In this document: positions 36,701 through 44,643 of the stretch, one piece after another
How the letters are laid out: every line of letters starts with the position of its first letter
Position numbering within the stretch: the stretch's first letter is position 1
Origin: Alphaproteobacteria bacterium
GTDB taxonomy: Bacteria > Pseudomonadota > Alphaproteobacteria > Sphingomonadales > Sphingomonadaceae
Assembly: GCA_019239415.1 (NCBI GenBank)
Contig: JAFAZW010000067.1
Coordinates: forward strand, 1 to 63,103
Direction: 5' to 3'
DNA length: 63,103 bases
Position numbers and translations under genes: made by a program
The notes under the pieces: model-generated
Seen by the model: the letters and a program-made list of their open reading frames with translations, nothing else
Database searches by the model: none
What the model was told of the DNA's origin: nothing

Positions 36701-37146
36701 ACTTCCGCAGCCTCTTCACGACCCTGTTCGAAGGCGGGCAGGCGCATCTCGAGCTGGTCGAATCCGACGATCCGCTGGAAGCGGGGCTGGAGATCATGGC
36801 CCAGCCGCCGGGCAAGCGGCTGTCCACCCTCACTTTGCTGTCCGGCGGGGAGCAGGCACTGACGGCCGTCGCCCTCATCTTCGGCCTGTTCCTGACCAAT
36901 CCGGCGCCGATCTGCGTCCTCGACGAGGTCGACGCGCCGCTCGACGACGCCAATATCGAGCGCTTCTGCGACCTGCTCGACCGGATGACGGACGAGACCG
37001 ACACGCGCTACCTCATCGTCACCCACAACGCCGTGACGATGAGCCGCATGCACCGCCTGTTCGGCGTCACCATGATCGAGAAGGGCATCAGTCGCCTCGT
37101 GAGCGTCGACCTCGGCGGCGCAGAACGGCTGCTCGCGGCGGAATGA
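33709..37146 (+). CDS. smc: Chromosome segregation protein SMC
   Basis: The 1145-residue ATPase compacts and separates chromosomes with ScpA and ScpB. The Walker A motif GPNGCGKSN is at 31-39. Long coiled-coil arms rich in Ala, Glu and Arg flank a hinge near residues 505-620 (NHVKAGRGYERALAAALGDDLEAA in parts). The signature LLSGGEQALTA is near 1043 and the Walker B ICVLDEVDAPLDDAN near 1067. All parts are complete. It ends in an ATGA overlap with the P450 gene. It is the fourth gene of the DUF721 - DsbA-like - DsbA-like - smc run. Confidence 0.97.
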   Translation: MQIKRLKLSGFKSFVEPAELRIEPGLTGVVGPNGCGKSNVLEAIRWVMGESSPKSMRGAGMDDVIFAGTAARPAREFAEVSLLLERQVEDMPGDVTLAPVGDVEVTRRIERGAGSAYRVNGRDVRAKDVALLFADAATGAHSPALVSQGKISQVIAAKPTERRMMLEEAAGISGLHVRRKDAEQKLRATEANLARLDEVLADMEMRAGALRRQAKAAERYRKLSDQIRVAEGRMIFARWREAADAAEAAKKEAEAAAAAVEKASEAQRAAAAYQHQATQALAEKRAAAQAAREAATSLGHQLATLRAERDTVARRIRELSERRATLAADRAREAALGDDARAALSRLDAEQIDIASRLAAAEAARGTIDIRTVEREDAAREAEAELGKARAVQAAEQAEARVAQAALDAARAKLARAEAETRRLEEQMGGLGDQAPLVASLQQARVRREEAETRLEEAGERIAAAEAARAEAASTRDGAESEGAAARAALAALESEARALSKAVEGASGDRAINHVKAGRGYERALAAALGDDLEAALTGDAPRRWTGADALAGDPPLPPGTESLAARVYAPPALARRLAQIAVGAEDDGVALAVGQRFVTLAGRLRRWDGFVATGLGSAAAERLIRVNRLADIEAALPAAAEAVEQAGARIEAALAAMQAAQAAAGEARRTEAEAGAAIREAARAEDVARSEIERLDIRRSGLAERIEQAGQDLAEARQALTDAEAVVAALPDAAATEAGVATLRSAAETAQRALAEVRAEAATHARAVSADRQRGEAAKKEHADWSVRAAEAVKRHADMGRRIAEAEAEAERLADAPDEIARRIAAMESEAAEAARAAEAALQAERAGEAALRGTEARLAEVGEALATAREARAGAAARHENQESRRVEMARISGERFECPPPLLPDKLGFTDDGVAPAAEESTRHERLMQERERIGPVNLVAERELAELDENRAASAAEREELGQAIHRLRGSIGSLNREGRVRLLAAFETVDRHFRSLFTTLFEGGQAHLELVESDDPLEAGLEIMAQPPGKRLSTLTLLSGGEQALTAVALIFGLFLTNPAPICVLDEVDAPLDDANIERFCDLLDRMTDETDTRYLIVTHNAVTMSRMHRLFGVTMIEKGISRLVSVDLGGAERLLAAE

Positions 37147-38492
37147 CCGCGCGCTTCGTCCCGCCGCATCCGCCGCGCGGCAAGCCCGTGGCGATGTGGC
37201 GCGGCTTCGTCGGCGAGCGCGCGCGGACCGCCGTCTACGGCTGGTCGAAGGAGGCATTTCGCAAGCGGCACCTGAGGATGAAGGTGTTCGCCTTCAACGT
37301 GCACATTCCGCTCGACCCGAACGTCGTGGAGCGCGTCCTGCTCGGCAACGCCGGCAATTACGAGAAGCCGCGGGTAGTCAAGAAGCTGCTGCGGCCGCTG
37401 ATCGGCGAGGGGCTGCTGAGCTCCGACGGGGCGCTTTGGCGCGACCAACGGCGGGTCGTCGCCGGAAGCTTCGCCCCTGCGGCGGTGGACGGGAAGGTGC
37501 CGGTCTTTGCCGCGGCAGCACGAGCCGCGGGGGATGCGTGGCGGCCGGGCACCCGCGACATGGCAGCGGCGGCGACGGAGACGACGATGTGCGTCATCGC
37601 CATGAGCCTCTTTGCGGGCGACCCGCGCCTCACCAGCGACATCGCGATGCGCCATATCGCCGCCTCGCTCGAGGGTGGCAATGTGGCGCGCCTGCAGGCG
37701 GTGCTCGGCCTTCCGATCGTTCCGCTGACGCCGAAGGCGCTTCGCGGTTTGCGCGGGCAGAAGTTCCTGCGCGAAACGCTCGCCGCGGTCGTGCACGAGC
37801 GCCTGCCGGACGGCGGCGCCGAAGACTTTCTCGGCCACCTCATCCGCGCGCTGCGCGAACGCTTTCCGCCGGAGGAGGCGACCGCTCTCGCCGTCGACAA
37901 TGCCGCCACCTTCTATCTCGCCGGCCACGAGACGACGGCGAACGCGCTCACTTGGACGCTGTTCATCCTCTCCGAACTCCCCGAGTTGCAGAACGACGCC
38001 GCCCAAGAGGCGCGGCAGGCGCTTTCGGCGGGGGAAGGAGATCCCGGTCTGCCCGAGCGGCTGCCGCTGCTGCACCGCGTCCTCGAAGAGACGCTGCGCC
38101 TCTATCCTCCCGTTCCCCGCTTCGACCGCGAGGCCGTCGGACTGGACAGCCTCGCCGGCCACGAGGTCCGCGCCGGCGACTTCATCTCCATTTGGCCGTG
38201 GCTCCTCCACCGTCACGAAGCGCTGTGGGACGATCCGAACGCGTTCGACCTCGACCGCTGGACGGACGAGCGCCGCCATGCCCGCCACCGGTTCCAGTAC
38301 ATACCTTTCGGCGGCGGTCCCCGCGTCTGCGTCGGTGCCCGATTCGCGACCGTTGAGGCGCTGACGGTCCTCGCGCACTGGCTGTCCCGCTGGTCCTTCG
38401 CGCCGATGCCCGGGCGCGAGGTTGCGGCTTCGGGGATGGTCACGCTGCGCCCGAAGGGCGGCCTGCCGCTCCGTCTGTCGCGACGCGACTGA
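37143..38492 (+). CDS. Cytochrome P450
   Basis: The 449-residue monooxygenase has the three P450 landmarks: the oxygen-binding I-helix AGHETTAN near 259, the ExxR motif in EETLRLYPPVPRFDREA near 315, and the haem loop FGGGPRVCVGARFA with the thiolate Cys near 395. There is no signal or membrane anchor, so it is a soluble bacterial type. Its substrate cannot be assigned. No ferredoxin or reductase gene is nearby. Its ATG overlaps the smc stop, so it is likely co-translated with smc, an unusual partnership. It converges on the SleB-like gene 7 bases downstream. Confidence 0.92.
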   Translation: MTARFVPPHPPRGKPVAMWRGFVGERARTAVYGWSKEAFRKRHLRMKVFAFNVHIPLDPNVVERVLLGNAGNYEKPRVVKKLLRPLIGEGLLSSDGALWRDQRRVVAGSFAPAAVDGKVPVFAAAARAAGDAWRPGTRDMAAAATETTMCVIAMSLFAGDPRLTSDIAMRHIAASLEGGNVARLQAVLGLPIVPLTPKALRGLRGQKFLRETLAAVVHERLPDGGAEDFLGHLIRALRERFPPEEATALAVDNAATFYLAGHETTANALTWTLFILSELPELQNDAAQEARQALSAGEGDPGLPERLPLLHRVLEETLRLYPPVPRFDREAVGLDSLAGHEVRAGDFISIWPWLLHRHEALWDDPNAFDLDRWTDERRHARHRFQYIPFGGGPRVCVGARFATVEALTVLAHWLSRWSFAPMPGREVAASGMVTLRPKGGLPLRLSRRD

Positions 38493-38499
38493 TCGGCCG

Positions 38500-39531
38500 T
38501 CAGCGCGCTGGCGCGGCGTCGCCGATCCAGCGGCCGCTATTCTGGAATTCAGGGCGGATGGTGGAGACCGGAAGGTTGTCGTTCCTCGGCAGCGGCGCGG
38601 CGTCCGCCGCGTCGACATGCGATCGGCCCGGCATGGCACCGGCCGATAGGGCGGCAAGTTGCGTCGGGGCCAGCGCCGGCGCGATCTTCGGGGGGACGTA
38701 GCTCGGCAGCCGGTGGGCGATGACCACGGCCGGCGACGGCTCGCGGCCGGCATAGCGGCGGCCGTAGGTGCCTGCCTCGCCCCAGCCGCCGGGGAGGCGG
38801 TAGAAGCTGTGCGCGCCGATCACCGCCGACTTCGCGAGGCGGAACGCCCAGACCGGCAGCACCTGCTGGGTGTGGTAGTGGGTCGAGAGGCCGACGGGCG
38901 CGTAGACCGATCCGGCGAGCGCGGCGGCGGCGATGCGGCGGGCGGTGAGCCACGCCTCCCCGGAGGGGCGGATGGCGAGCGAGCCGTCGCAGGTGAAGGT
39001 GAACTGGCAGCCGCCGCCGGCGCGCATCGGCCCCTGATAGACGACGCCGCACACGCTGCCGGGATAGGCCGGATGGCGGACGCGGTTCAGCACCACCTGC
39101 GCGACGGCGCGCTGGCCATCCTCGCTTTCCGAGCGCGCCTCGTAATAGACGGCTTCGGCGAGGCACTGGACGGCGCGCAGCTGATCGAGGCCGGTGGCGG
39201 CGCGGAAGACCGTCGCCGGGGCGCCGGGATTGGGTCCGGCGGCGATCGGGATGGTCGCATTGATCGCGGCGGCGTCGGTCGCCGAGACGGGCTTCAAGTC
39301 GAGCGGCTCGGCGGTGGCGACGATCTCCGGGGGGAGGGCGGGCACGCCCGCGGCAAGGCCACTCGCGTGGCGGATCGGGCGCTGCGGTGCCGCGGCTTCT
39401 GGCGCGTAAGCGGCGACGGCGGGCACGCACGACGCGCTGAGCAGCAGCAGCGCGAGGCACGCCGCCTCGCGGCCGCGCGCCGTCGCCGCCTCGCCCAACG
39501 CCTTCGCCGCCACTGAATCTCGAAGCGCCAC
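38500..39531 (-). CDS. Cell wall hydrolase, SleB-type (Hydrolase_2)
   Basis: The 343-residue protein has an N-terminal signal or anchor (residues 24-41) and a Hydrolase_2 domain beginning AVQCLAEAVYYEARSESEDGQRAVAQ in parts. That domain continues with VVLNRVRHPAYPGSVCGVVYQG, QFTFTCDGS and GLSTHYHTQQVLPVWA. SleB-like enzymes cleave the glycan strand of peptidoglycan, with Glu in the YYEAR segment as the catalytic residue. In a non-sporulating organism it probably serves wall remodelling. The C-terminal 75 residues are low-complexity. A 187-base spacer follows to the divergent L,D-transpeptidase gene. Confidence 0.9.
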   Translation of the reverse strand: MALRDSVAAKALGEAATARGREAACLALLLLSASCVPAVAAYAPEAAAPQRPIRHASGLAAGVPALPPEIVATAEPLDLKPVSATDAAAINATIPIAAGPNPGAPATVFRAATGLDQLRAVQCLAEAVYYEARSESEDGQRAVAQVVLNRVRHPAYPGSVCGVVYQGPMRAGGGCQFTFTCDGSLAIRPSGEAWLTARRIAAAALAGSVYAPVGLSTHYHTQQVLPVWAFRLAKSAVIGAHSFYRLPGGWGEAGTYGRRYAGREPSPAVVIAHRLPSYVPPKIAPALAPTQLAALSAGAMPGRSHVDAADAAPLPRNDNLPVSTIRPEFQNSGRWIGDAAPAR

Positions 39532-39718
39532 CGCGTCTCGCCGCCTGTTGCAAGAGGGCCGGTAGCGACGAATAGCTAAGGCCTCTTGCCGCTTCTGCCC
39601 CCCATTTCCGACTGTCCCGCGGCGGGACGGACGGGGCCGCGCGGTTAATCGGGGGCGCGCTTGGATCGGATCGGCGCGCGGGAACGTTCAGCGCCTGATC
39701 CACGATAGGAACGGGTTG

Positions 39719-41272
39719 ATGCGTAAGGCTTTGGTATGCGTTTCGCTGGCGGCGCTCGCGCTCGCCGGCTGCGACAAGATCGGCGGCGGGAGCAGCGGCA
39801 GCAGTCAGGTCCAGGTCAACCCGAAGCAGGTCAGCGCCGCGGACCTGCAGGCGGCGGCGAACGACCCCCGCGTCAAGCGCTTCTACGAGGCGCGGGGTTG
39901 GGCACCCGTCTGGGACGATGCGCACGCGAAGGACCTCACCGCCGCCTTCGCCGACGCCAACCGCCACGGCCTGCGCGGCCAGGCCTTCCTCCAGGAAGCG
40001 AAGCAGGGCGCCACGCCGGCCGAGCGCGAGGCGGCGATGACCCGCAACGCGCTCGATTACGCGCAGGCGCTGGCGACCGGCGTCGTCAACCCGCAGAAGG
40101 TGTTCGACCCCTTCACCGTGCCGCGGAGCGAAGCGGACCTGGTCGGCGGCCTCGCCCAGGCGGTACAGAAGGGCAATGTCCGCGAATGGCTGGCGAGCCT
40201 CGCGCCGCAGGACGACGAATATAAGGCGCTGTCCGACGCCTATGTCCGCTACGCTAGCCAGGCCGCCGGACCCCAGCGCCAGCCGATTGCCCCCGGCGAC
40301 AAGATCGCGCCCGGCGACACGGACAAGCGCGTGCCGGAGATCGTCGCCGCCCTGCGCGCCGGCGGCTACCTCCCGCCCGAGCCGCCGCAGCAGCAGGGCG
40401 CCGCGCCGAAGCAGGCTCCGGAGTCGACGACTTACACGAAGGCGATGGCCGCGGCGGTGTCGCGGGTGCAGCAGAATTACGGCATCAAGCCCGACGGCAT
40501 CGTCGGCAATTCGACGCTGGAGGCGCTGAACGCCGGCGCGGCCGAGCGGGCCCGCATCCTGGCGGTCAACCTGGAGCGCCGCCGCTGGCTGAATCGCCAG
40601 CCGCCCGGCACCCGGATCGACGTCAACACCGCCGCCACCGTCCTCACCTACTGGAAGGACGGCGCGGTCAAGGACAGGCGCGTCGTCGTCGCCGGCCAGC
40701 CGGACTGGGAGACGCCGGAGATCGGCGCGCCGATCGTCAGCCTCGTCGCCAACCCCGACTGGACGATCCCCGACAAGATCGCGAAGGAGGAGATCCTTCC
40801 CAAGGGCGCCGCCTACATGGCGAAGGAGCAGATCAGCGAGAAGAACGGCCGTCTCGTCCAGGCGTCGGGCGACAAGTCGGCGCTCGGCCGGGTCAAGTTC
40901 AACATGGCCGACCCCTACGCCATCTATCTCCACGACACGCCCGGCAAGGCGGCGTTCGGCCAGCCCGAGCGTCACCAGAGCCACGGCTGCGTCCGCGTCA
41001 ACGACGCGATCGGCTTCGCGCGGATGATCGCGGCCGACGAAGGCATCGCGGACCAGTTCGAACAGGCGCTGGCCGGCGGGACGGAGAAGGAGATCGCGAT
41101 CCCGAACAAGATCCCCGTGCGCCTCATGTACCTCACCGCCTATGTCGACGGCGGCCGGGTCGTCTTCCGCGGCGACCCCTATGGCTGGGACGACAAGCTC
41201 GCCCAGGCGCTCGGCCTCGGCGGCCCTCTGCGGCACCGCGTCGTCCAGCACATCCACGAAATGGGCCCGTAA
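39719..41272 (+). CDS. L,D-transpeptidase (YcbB/LdtD-like), lipoprotein
   Basis: The ATG at 39719 was preferred over a TTG immediately before it. The 517-residue product starts with a lipoprotein signal (LALAGC, Cys18). It contains a helical scaffold region (about 40-220), a peptidoglycan-binding motif around KAMAAAVSRVQQNYGIKPDGIVGNST in parts, and the YkuD catalytic domain (DVNTAATVLTYWKDG onward) with catalytic SHGCVRVND near 420. The large family makes 3-3 cross-links in peptidoglycan. It has its own promoter region. A second, shorter L,D-transpeptidase lies at 54678-56033. Confidence 0.93.
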   Translation: MRKALVCVSLAALALAGCDKIGGGSSGSSQVQVNPKQVSAADLQAAANDPRVKRFYEARGWAPVWDDAHAKDLTAAFADANRHGLRGQAFLQEAKQGATPAEREAAMTRNALDYAQALATGVVNPQKVFDPFTVPRSEADLVGGLAQAVQKGNVREWLASLAPQDDEYKALSDAYVRYASQAAGPQRQPIAPGDKIAPGDTDKRVPEIVAALRAGGYLPPEPPQQQGAAPKQAPESTTYTKAMAAAVSRVQQNYGIKPDGIVGNSTLEALNAGAAERARILAVNLERRRWLNRQPPGTRIDVNTAATVLTYWKDGAVKDRRVVVAGQPDWETPEIGAPIVSLVANPDWTIPDKIAKEEILPKGAAYMAKEQISEKNGRLVQASGDKSALGRVKFNMADPYAIYLHDTPGKAAFGQPERHQSHGCVRVNDAIGFARMIAADEGIADQFEQALAGGTEKEIAIPNKIPVRLMYLTAYVDGGRVVFRGDPYGWDDKLAQALGLGGPLRHRVVQHIHEMGP

Positions 41273-41291
41273 AGGGGTTGTTCGAACAGCT

Positions 41292-41455
41292 TGCCTCCCC
41301 ATGAGCCAAGCTCATGGGGAGGGGGACCAGCGGAGCTGGTGGAGGGGTAACCCCACCGGCGGCAGCGGCTCCCGCGCGAACCCCTCCGGCACCACGGCAA
41401 GTCACCCCTCCACCGCCTTCGGCCGTCCCCCTCCCCATCTGGGGATGGGGAGGCA
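41292..41455. repeat. Palindromic intergenic repeat, family C, copy 3
   Basis: It occupies much of the 409-base gap between the L,D-transpeptidase and UrcA genes. The left end TGCCTCCCCATGAGCCAAGC and the right end CATCTGGGGATGGGGAGGCA are inverted, as are inner arms around CTGGTGGAGGGGTAACCCC and CACCCCTCCACCGCC. The remaining 220 bases before UrcA show only an unremarkable GC-rich spacer and a GGAGGAA ribosome site at 41668-41674. Confidence 0.75.
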
Positions 41456-41681
41456 CAAGTTCGCCGCCGCCGCCTCCTCCGTCCCGCCCTTTCGTCGCCG
41501 GATACGCGCCGTTCGTCGGCGCCAAAGACGTTTCGCAGAAGCACCGGGCGGCTGCGTCGAGCAGCGCGCGCCTTCGCCCGGGCCCTGTCGTACGCCCTGA
41601 ATCGCGACGCAGGGACGGCTTGCCTCATCCCCGAGCCGGCTCCTGCGCCGCAACGAACCCAAGCACCGGAGGAAGCGTGCC

Positions 41682-42008
41682 ATGTTGAAGTTTGTAACCG
41701 CCCTCGGCGCGGCCGCCCTCGCGGCCTCGGCGCTGTCCGCCCCCGCCGCCGCCAGCCCCGCGGACGAGACCAGCGTCGTCGTCAGCTATGCCGGCCTCGA
41801 TCTCGCCGATCCCGCCGATGCCGCGCGCTTCGACGCGCGCCTCAAGGCCGCCGCTCGCGCCGTCTGCAGCGAAGCGCCGATCCTCGACCTCCACCTCTCG
41901 GCCAAGGTCGACGCCTGCCGCGCCGACGTCATCGCCCGCGCCAAGGCCGACCTCCAGGTCGCGCTCCGCGCCGGCACCGGCCGGGTCGTCGCCCTGCGGA
42001 CGAACTGA
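41682..42008 (+). CDS. UrcA-family periplasmic protein
   Basis: The 108-residue protein has a signal peptide (about residues 1-25), then the UrcA signature: TSVVVSYAGLDLADPADAARFDARLKAAARAVC in parts, and a second Cys (Cys62, Cys79) likely to form a disulfide. UrcA proteins are short exported proteins common in Sphingomonadales and Caulobacterales with unknown function. A ribosome site GGAGGAA stands 7 bases before the ATG. It converges on the response-regulator gene 44 bases downstream. Confidence 0.85.
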   Translation: MLKFVTALGAAALAASALSAPAAASPADETSVVVSYAGLDLADPADAARFDARLKAAARAVCSEAPILDLHLSAKVDACRADVIARAKADLQVALRAGTGRVVALRTN

Positions 42009-42052
42009 GGTCGCGCGCGAAGCGCTCGCCGCTAAGGGTCCGAATGCGGACC

Positions 42053-42802
42053 CTAACGCCCGGCGAGCGCCTTCGCGTTGGGGACGTAGAGCCGTCCGAC
42101 CTTCTGCTCGTCGCCGTCGGCGAGCCGCGCCCACCAGCGCCCGCCCTCGTCGCGGCGCAGGCCGGTGACGAAGTCCCGCCGCACGATCGCCGAGCGATGC
42201 AGCCGCACGAAGCGACCGGGGGCCAGCTCCTCCTCAAGCCGCGCGATCGTGTGGTTGATCAGCCAGCTGCGCCGCCCGACGTGCAGGCGCATATAGTCGC
42301 GCTCGGCGGTGATGCGGTCGACGTCCTCGGCCGCGAGCCGCACCAGGCCGCGGCTCTCCGACACCCAGAATTCGCGGATATGGTCGGGCGCCTCCTCCGG
42401 CGCGGCGGCGGCTCCCAGCGCCGTGCGGCGCGCCACCCGCTCGCGCGCCCGCTCGACGGCGCGGGCGAGCCGGTCGGCGGCGACCGGCTTCATCACGTAA
42501 TCGACGGCCTCGACGTCGAACGCGGCGACGGCGAAGGCATCGAACGCGGTCACGAACACCACCACCGGCGGCCGCGCCAGCTTCGAGAAGGCGCGGGCGA
42601 CGTCGATCCCGTCCATGCCCGGCATGGCGATGTCGAGCAGCACCGTGTCCGGCGCGAGCGCCTCGACCAGCCGCAGCGCCGACGCGCCGTCCGACGCGGT
42701 GCCGGCGACCTGCACGTCCGCGATCCGCGCCAGCAGCAATTGCAGCCGCTCGACGGCGAGCGGCTCGTCGTCGACGACGAGGAGGCGCAGCGGCTCAGCC
42801 AT
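42053..42802 (-). CDS. LytTR-type response regulator
   Basis: The 249-residue protein has a receiver domain with Asp57 (VLLDIAMPGMDG) preceded by the acidic pocket VVDDEPLA. A LytTR DNA-binding domain follows from about residue 145 (VDRITAERDYMRLHVG, LINHTIARLEEELAPG, VRLHRSAIVRRDFVTG). It is the partner of the histidine kinase whose stop overlaps its start by 8 bases. Such AlgR/AgrA-type pairs control secretion, adhesion and quorum behaviours; the targets here are unknown. Confidence 0.93.
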   Translation of the reverse strand: MAEPLRLLVVDDEPLAVERLQLLLARIADVQVAGTASDGASALRLVEALAPDTVLLDIAMPGMDGIDVARAFSKLARPPVVVFVTAFDAFAVAAFDVEAVDYVMKPVAADRLARAVERARERVARRTALGAAAAPEEAPDHIREFWVSESRGLVRLAAEDVDRITAERDYMRLHVGRRSWLINHTIARLEEELAPGRFVRLHRSAIVRRDFVTGLRRDEGGRWWARLADGDEQKVGRLYVPNAKALAGR

Positions 42803-43997
42803 CCACTTCGAGTGGCATCGCCAGGGTGACCCGCCAGCCGCCGGTGGCGAGAGGCTCGGCCTCGCACTCTCCGGCGGGGCCGAAGCGGGCGACCAGCCGC
42901 TCGCACACGTTGGCGAGGCCGACTCCCGTGCCGTTGCCGGCGCCGGTATTCGCGCCGCTCGGGCCGCGGTCGTTCTCGACGGTGAGGACGAGGCGGGCAT
43001 CCTCCTCGCGGGCGGCGATTGTCAGCGTCACCGGCTCGGTGGTCCGCGCGACGCCGTGCTTGATCGCGTTCTCGACCAGCGGCTGAAGGATGAGCGGCGG
43101 CACCCGCGCCCCGGCGAGGTCGGCCGGAATCGCGATCCGCACCTTGAGGCGCCGCGGGAAGCGCACCTTCTCGATGTCGAGATAGAGCTCCTGCAGCTCG
43201 ATCTCCTGGGCCAGCGTGACGTCGCCGCCCGGATCGAGCGTCAGGCTCGAGCGGAAGAAGGAGGAGAGGTTGACGATCATCGTCTCGGCCTCGTCGGCGC
43301 GGCGCGCGAGGACCAGCGAGGAAAGCGAGTTCAACGTGTTGAACAGGAAGTGCGGGTTGACCTGGTAGCGCAGCGCCCTGAGCTGCGCCGCCTGGGCGTT
43401 GCGCTCGGCCAGGGCGGCGCGCCGCTCGGCGCTGCGCATCCGCGCCGCCGCGCTCATCGCGATGTAGAAGCTCGCCCAGGCGGCAAAGAAGAAATACCAG
43501 CTCACCATCTCGGCGGTGATCAGCTGGGCGGCGCGCTGGCGGACGATGGTGCGGGTGCTCGGCATGTTGAACACGACCGTCGGCTGGCCCGGCCGCTCGA
43601 TGCGGAACTCGCCGCTGGGCGAGCGCTTCATGACGATGCCGTTCTCGCCTTTCTCGGTGATCGTCTTCACCCCGACCGGCTGGTAGACGAAGACGCCGAT
43701 GTTGAAGGTCGCCAGCATGGCGGCCGCGGGCAGGGCGGCGATCGCGGCGGCGATCACCTGCACGCGCATCGTCTCGTTGGCGGCGCGCCGCAGCACGAGC
43801 CAGATGAGGCCGGTGAGGCAGGCGCCGAACACGCAGCTCAGCGCATGCGGGCCGAGGCTGTCGAAGCTGCTCTCCACCGTCGCGGTGCGCAGCAGGACGG
43901 TGGCGAAATAGAAGAGCCAGAAGCCGCCGATCGACACCGCGCCCAGGGTCAGGTCGCGGCGCCGTACGCTCGGCTCGATCAGCTGGCTCATGTCCAT
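42795..43997 (-). CDS. LytS/YehU-type sensor histidine kinase
   Basis: The 400-residue kinase has four predicted membrane segments (about 20-38, 48-68, 80-105 and 157-182) with a small periplasmic loop between the third and fourth (residues 106-156). The His_kinase phosphoacceptor is His216 in YQVNPHFLFNTLNSL, and the HATPase region contains LQPLVENAIKHGVAR and a GxGLANVCERL loop. It is the cognate sensor for the adjacent LytTR regulator, with which it overlaps by 8 bases. Confidence 0.92.
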   Translation of the reverse strand: MDMSQLIEPSVRRRDLTLGAVSIGGFWLFYFATVLLRTATVESSFDSLGPHALSCVFGACLTGLIWLVLRRAANETMRVQVIAAAIAALPAAAMLATFNIGVFVYQPVGVKTITEKGENGIVMKRSPSGEFRIERPGQPTVVFNMPSTRTIVRQRAAQLITAEMVSWYFFFAAWASFYIAMSAAARMRSAERRAALAERNAQAAQLRALRYQVNPHFLFNTLNSLSSLVLARRADEAETMIVNLSSFFRSSLTLDPGGDVTLAQEIELQELYLDIEKVRFPRRLKVRIAIPADLAGARVPPLILQPLVENAIKHGVARTTEPVTLTIAAREEDARLVLTVENDRGPSGANTGAGNGTGVGLANVCERLVARFGPAGECEAEPLATGGWRVTLAMPLEVDG

Positions 43998-44107
43998 CCG
44001 GCCCTCTTACCGGCTTCGGCTCGCGCGCGGGCTGCCGGCGCATGCCGTTGGTAGAAGCGTGCGAGCGGTTTGTCGAAAAGGCGCCCGGCCGCACCCCGGG
44101 TGCGGGG

Positions 44108-44584
44108 TCACTTGAGGACGCTGATCTTGCCGCTCGGCTCGAGCATGACGAGGCGGGTGTCTTCGGCGCGCTCCACCCCCGCCTGGCGCAAGGCCTCGGC
44201 CAGGTCGGCATCGCTGATCGCCACGCGCAGGTCCTTCCGGTGGGTGATGCGGCCGTCGCGCCCCAGCTCGCGCGCGCGTCCCTCGACGAGGCGCGAGACG
44301 AGCGGCCAGCGCGCCGCCGACTGGGCCAGCATCCAGTGGAGCAGCATCAGCAGCGTCGAAGCGGCGAGCGTCCCCCACAGCGGCGCATTGCCGGTGAGGG
44401 CGCGGCTGAGGTTCGAGCCGACGACGATCGAGACGACGATGTCGATCGCCGCCCAGCGCCCGAACACCCGTCGCCCGGCGAATCGGACGAGCAGGAGACC
44501 GTAGAAGAGGATCAGCACGGCCCGGGCGCATTCCTGCCCGACGGTGACGTGGCCGGTGCCGAAGATCCCGTCGAGGACGCCCAT
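44108..44584 (-). CDS. DUF421 membrane protein, YetF-like
   Basis: The 158-residue protein has three helices (about residues 18-37, 46-62 and 72-90) and a C-terminal cytoplasmic part that starts HRKDLRVAISDADLAEALRQAGV. The segment GRRVFGRWAAIDIVVSIVVGSNLSRALTG is the family hallmark, in parts. DUF421 members are widespread; some influence spore germination or membrane stress, but the role is unsettled. It ends 59 bases from the deacetylase gene and is divergently close to nothing else. Confidence 0.82.
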   Translation of the reverse strand: MGVLDGIFGTGHVTVGQECARAVLILFYGLLLVRFAGRRVFGRWAAIDIVVSIVVGSNLSRALTGNAPLWGTLAASTLLMLLHWMLAQSAARWPLVSRLVEGRARELGRDGRITHRKDLRVAISDADLAEALRQAGVERAEDTRLVMLEPSGKISVLK

Positions 44585-44643
44585 GACAGCGAATCGCCGA
44601 AAGGGGCCGCGAAGTTCCCGCTCCTTCCCGTCCCGGGGAGGAG

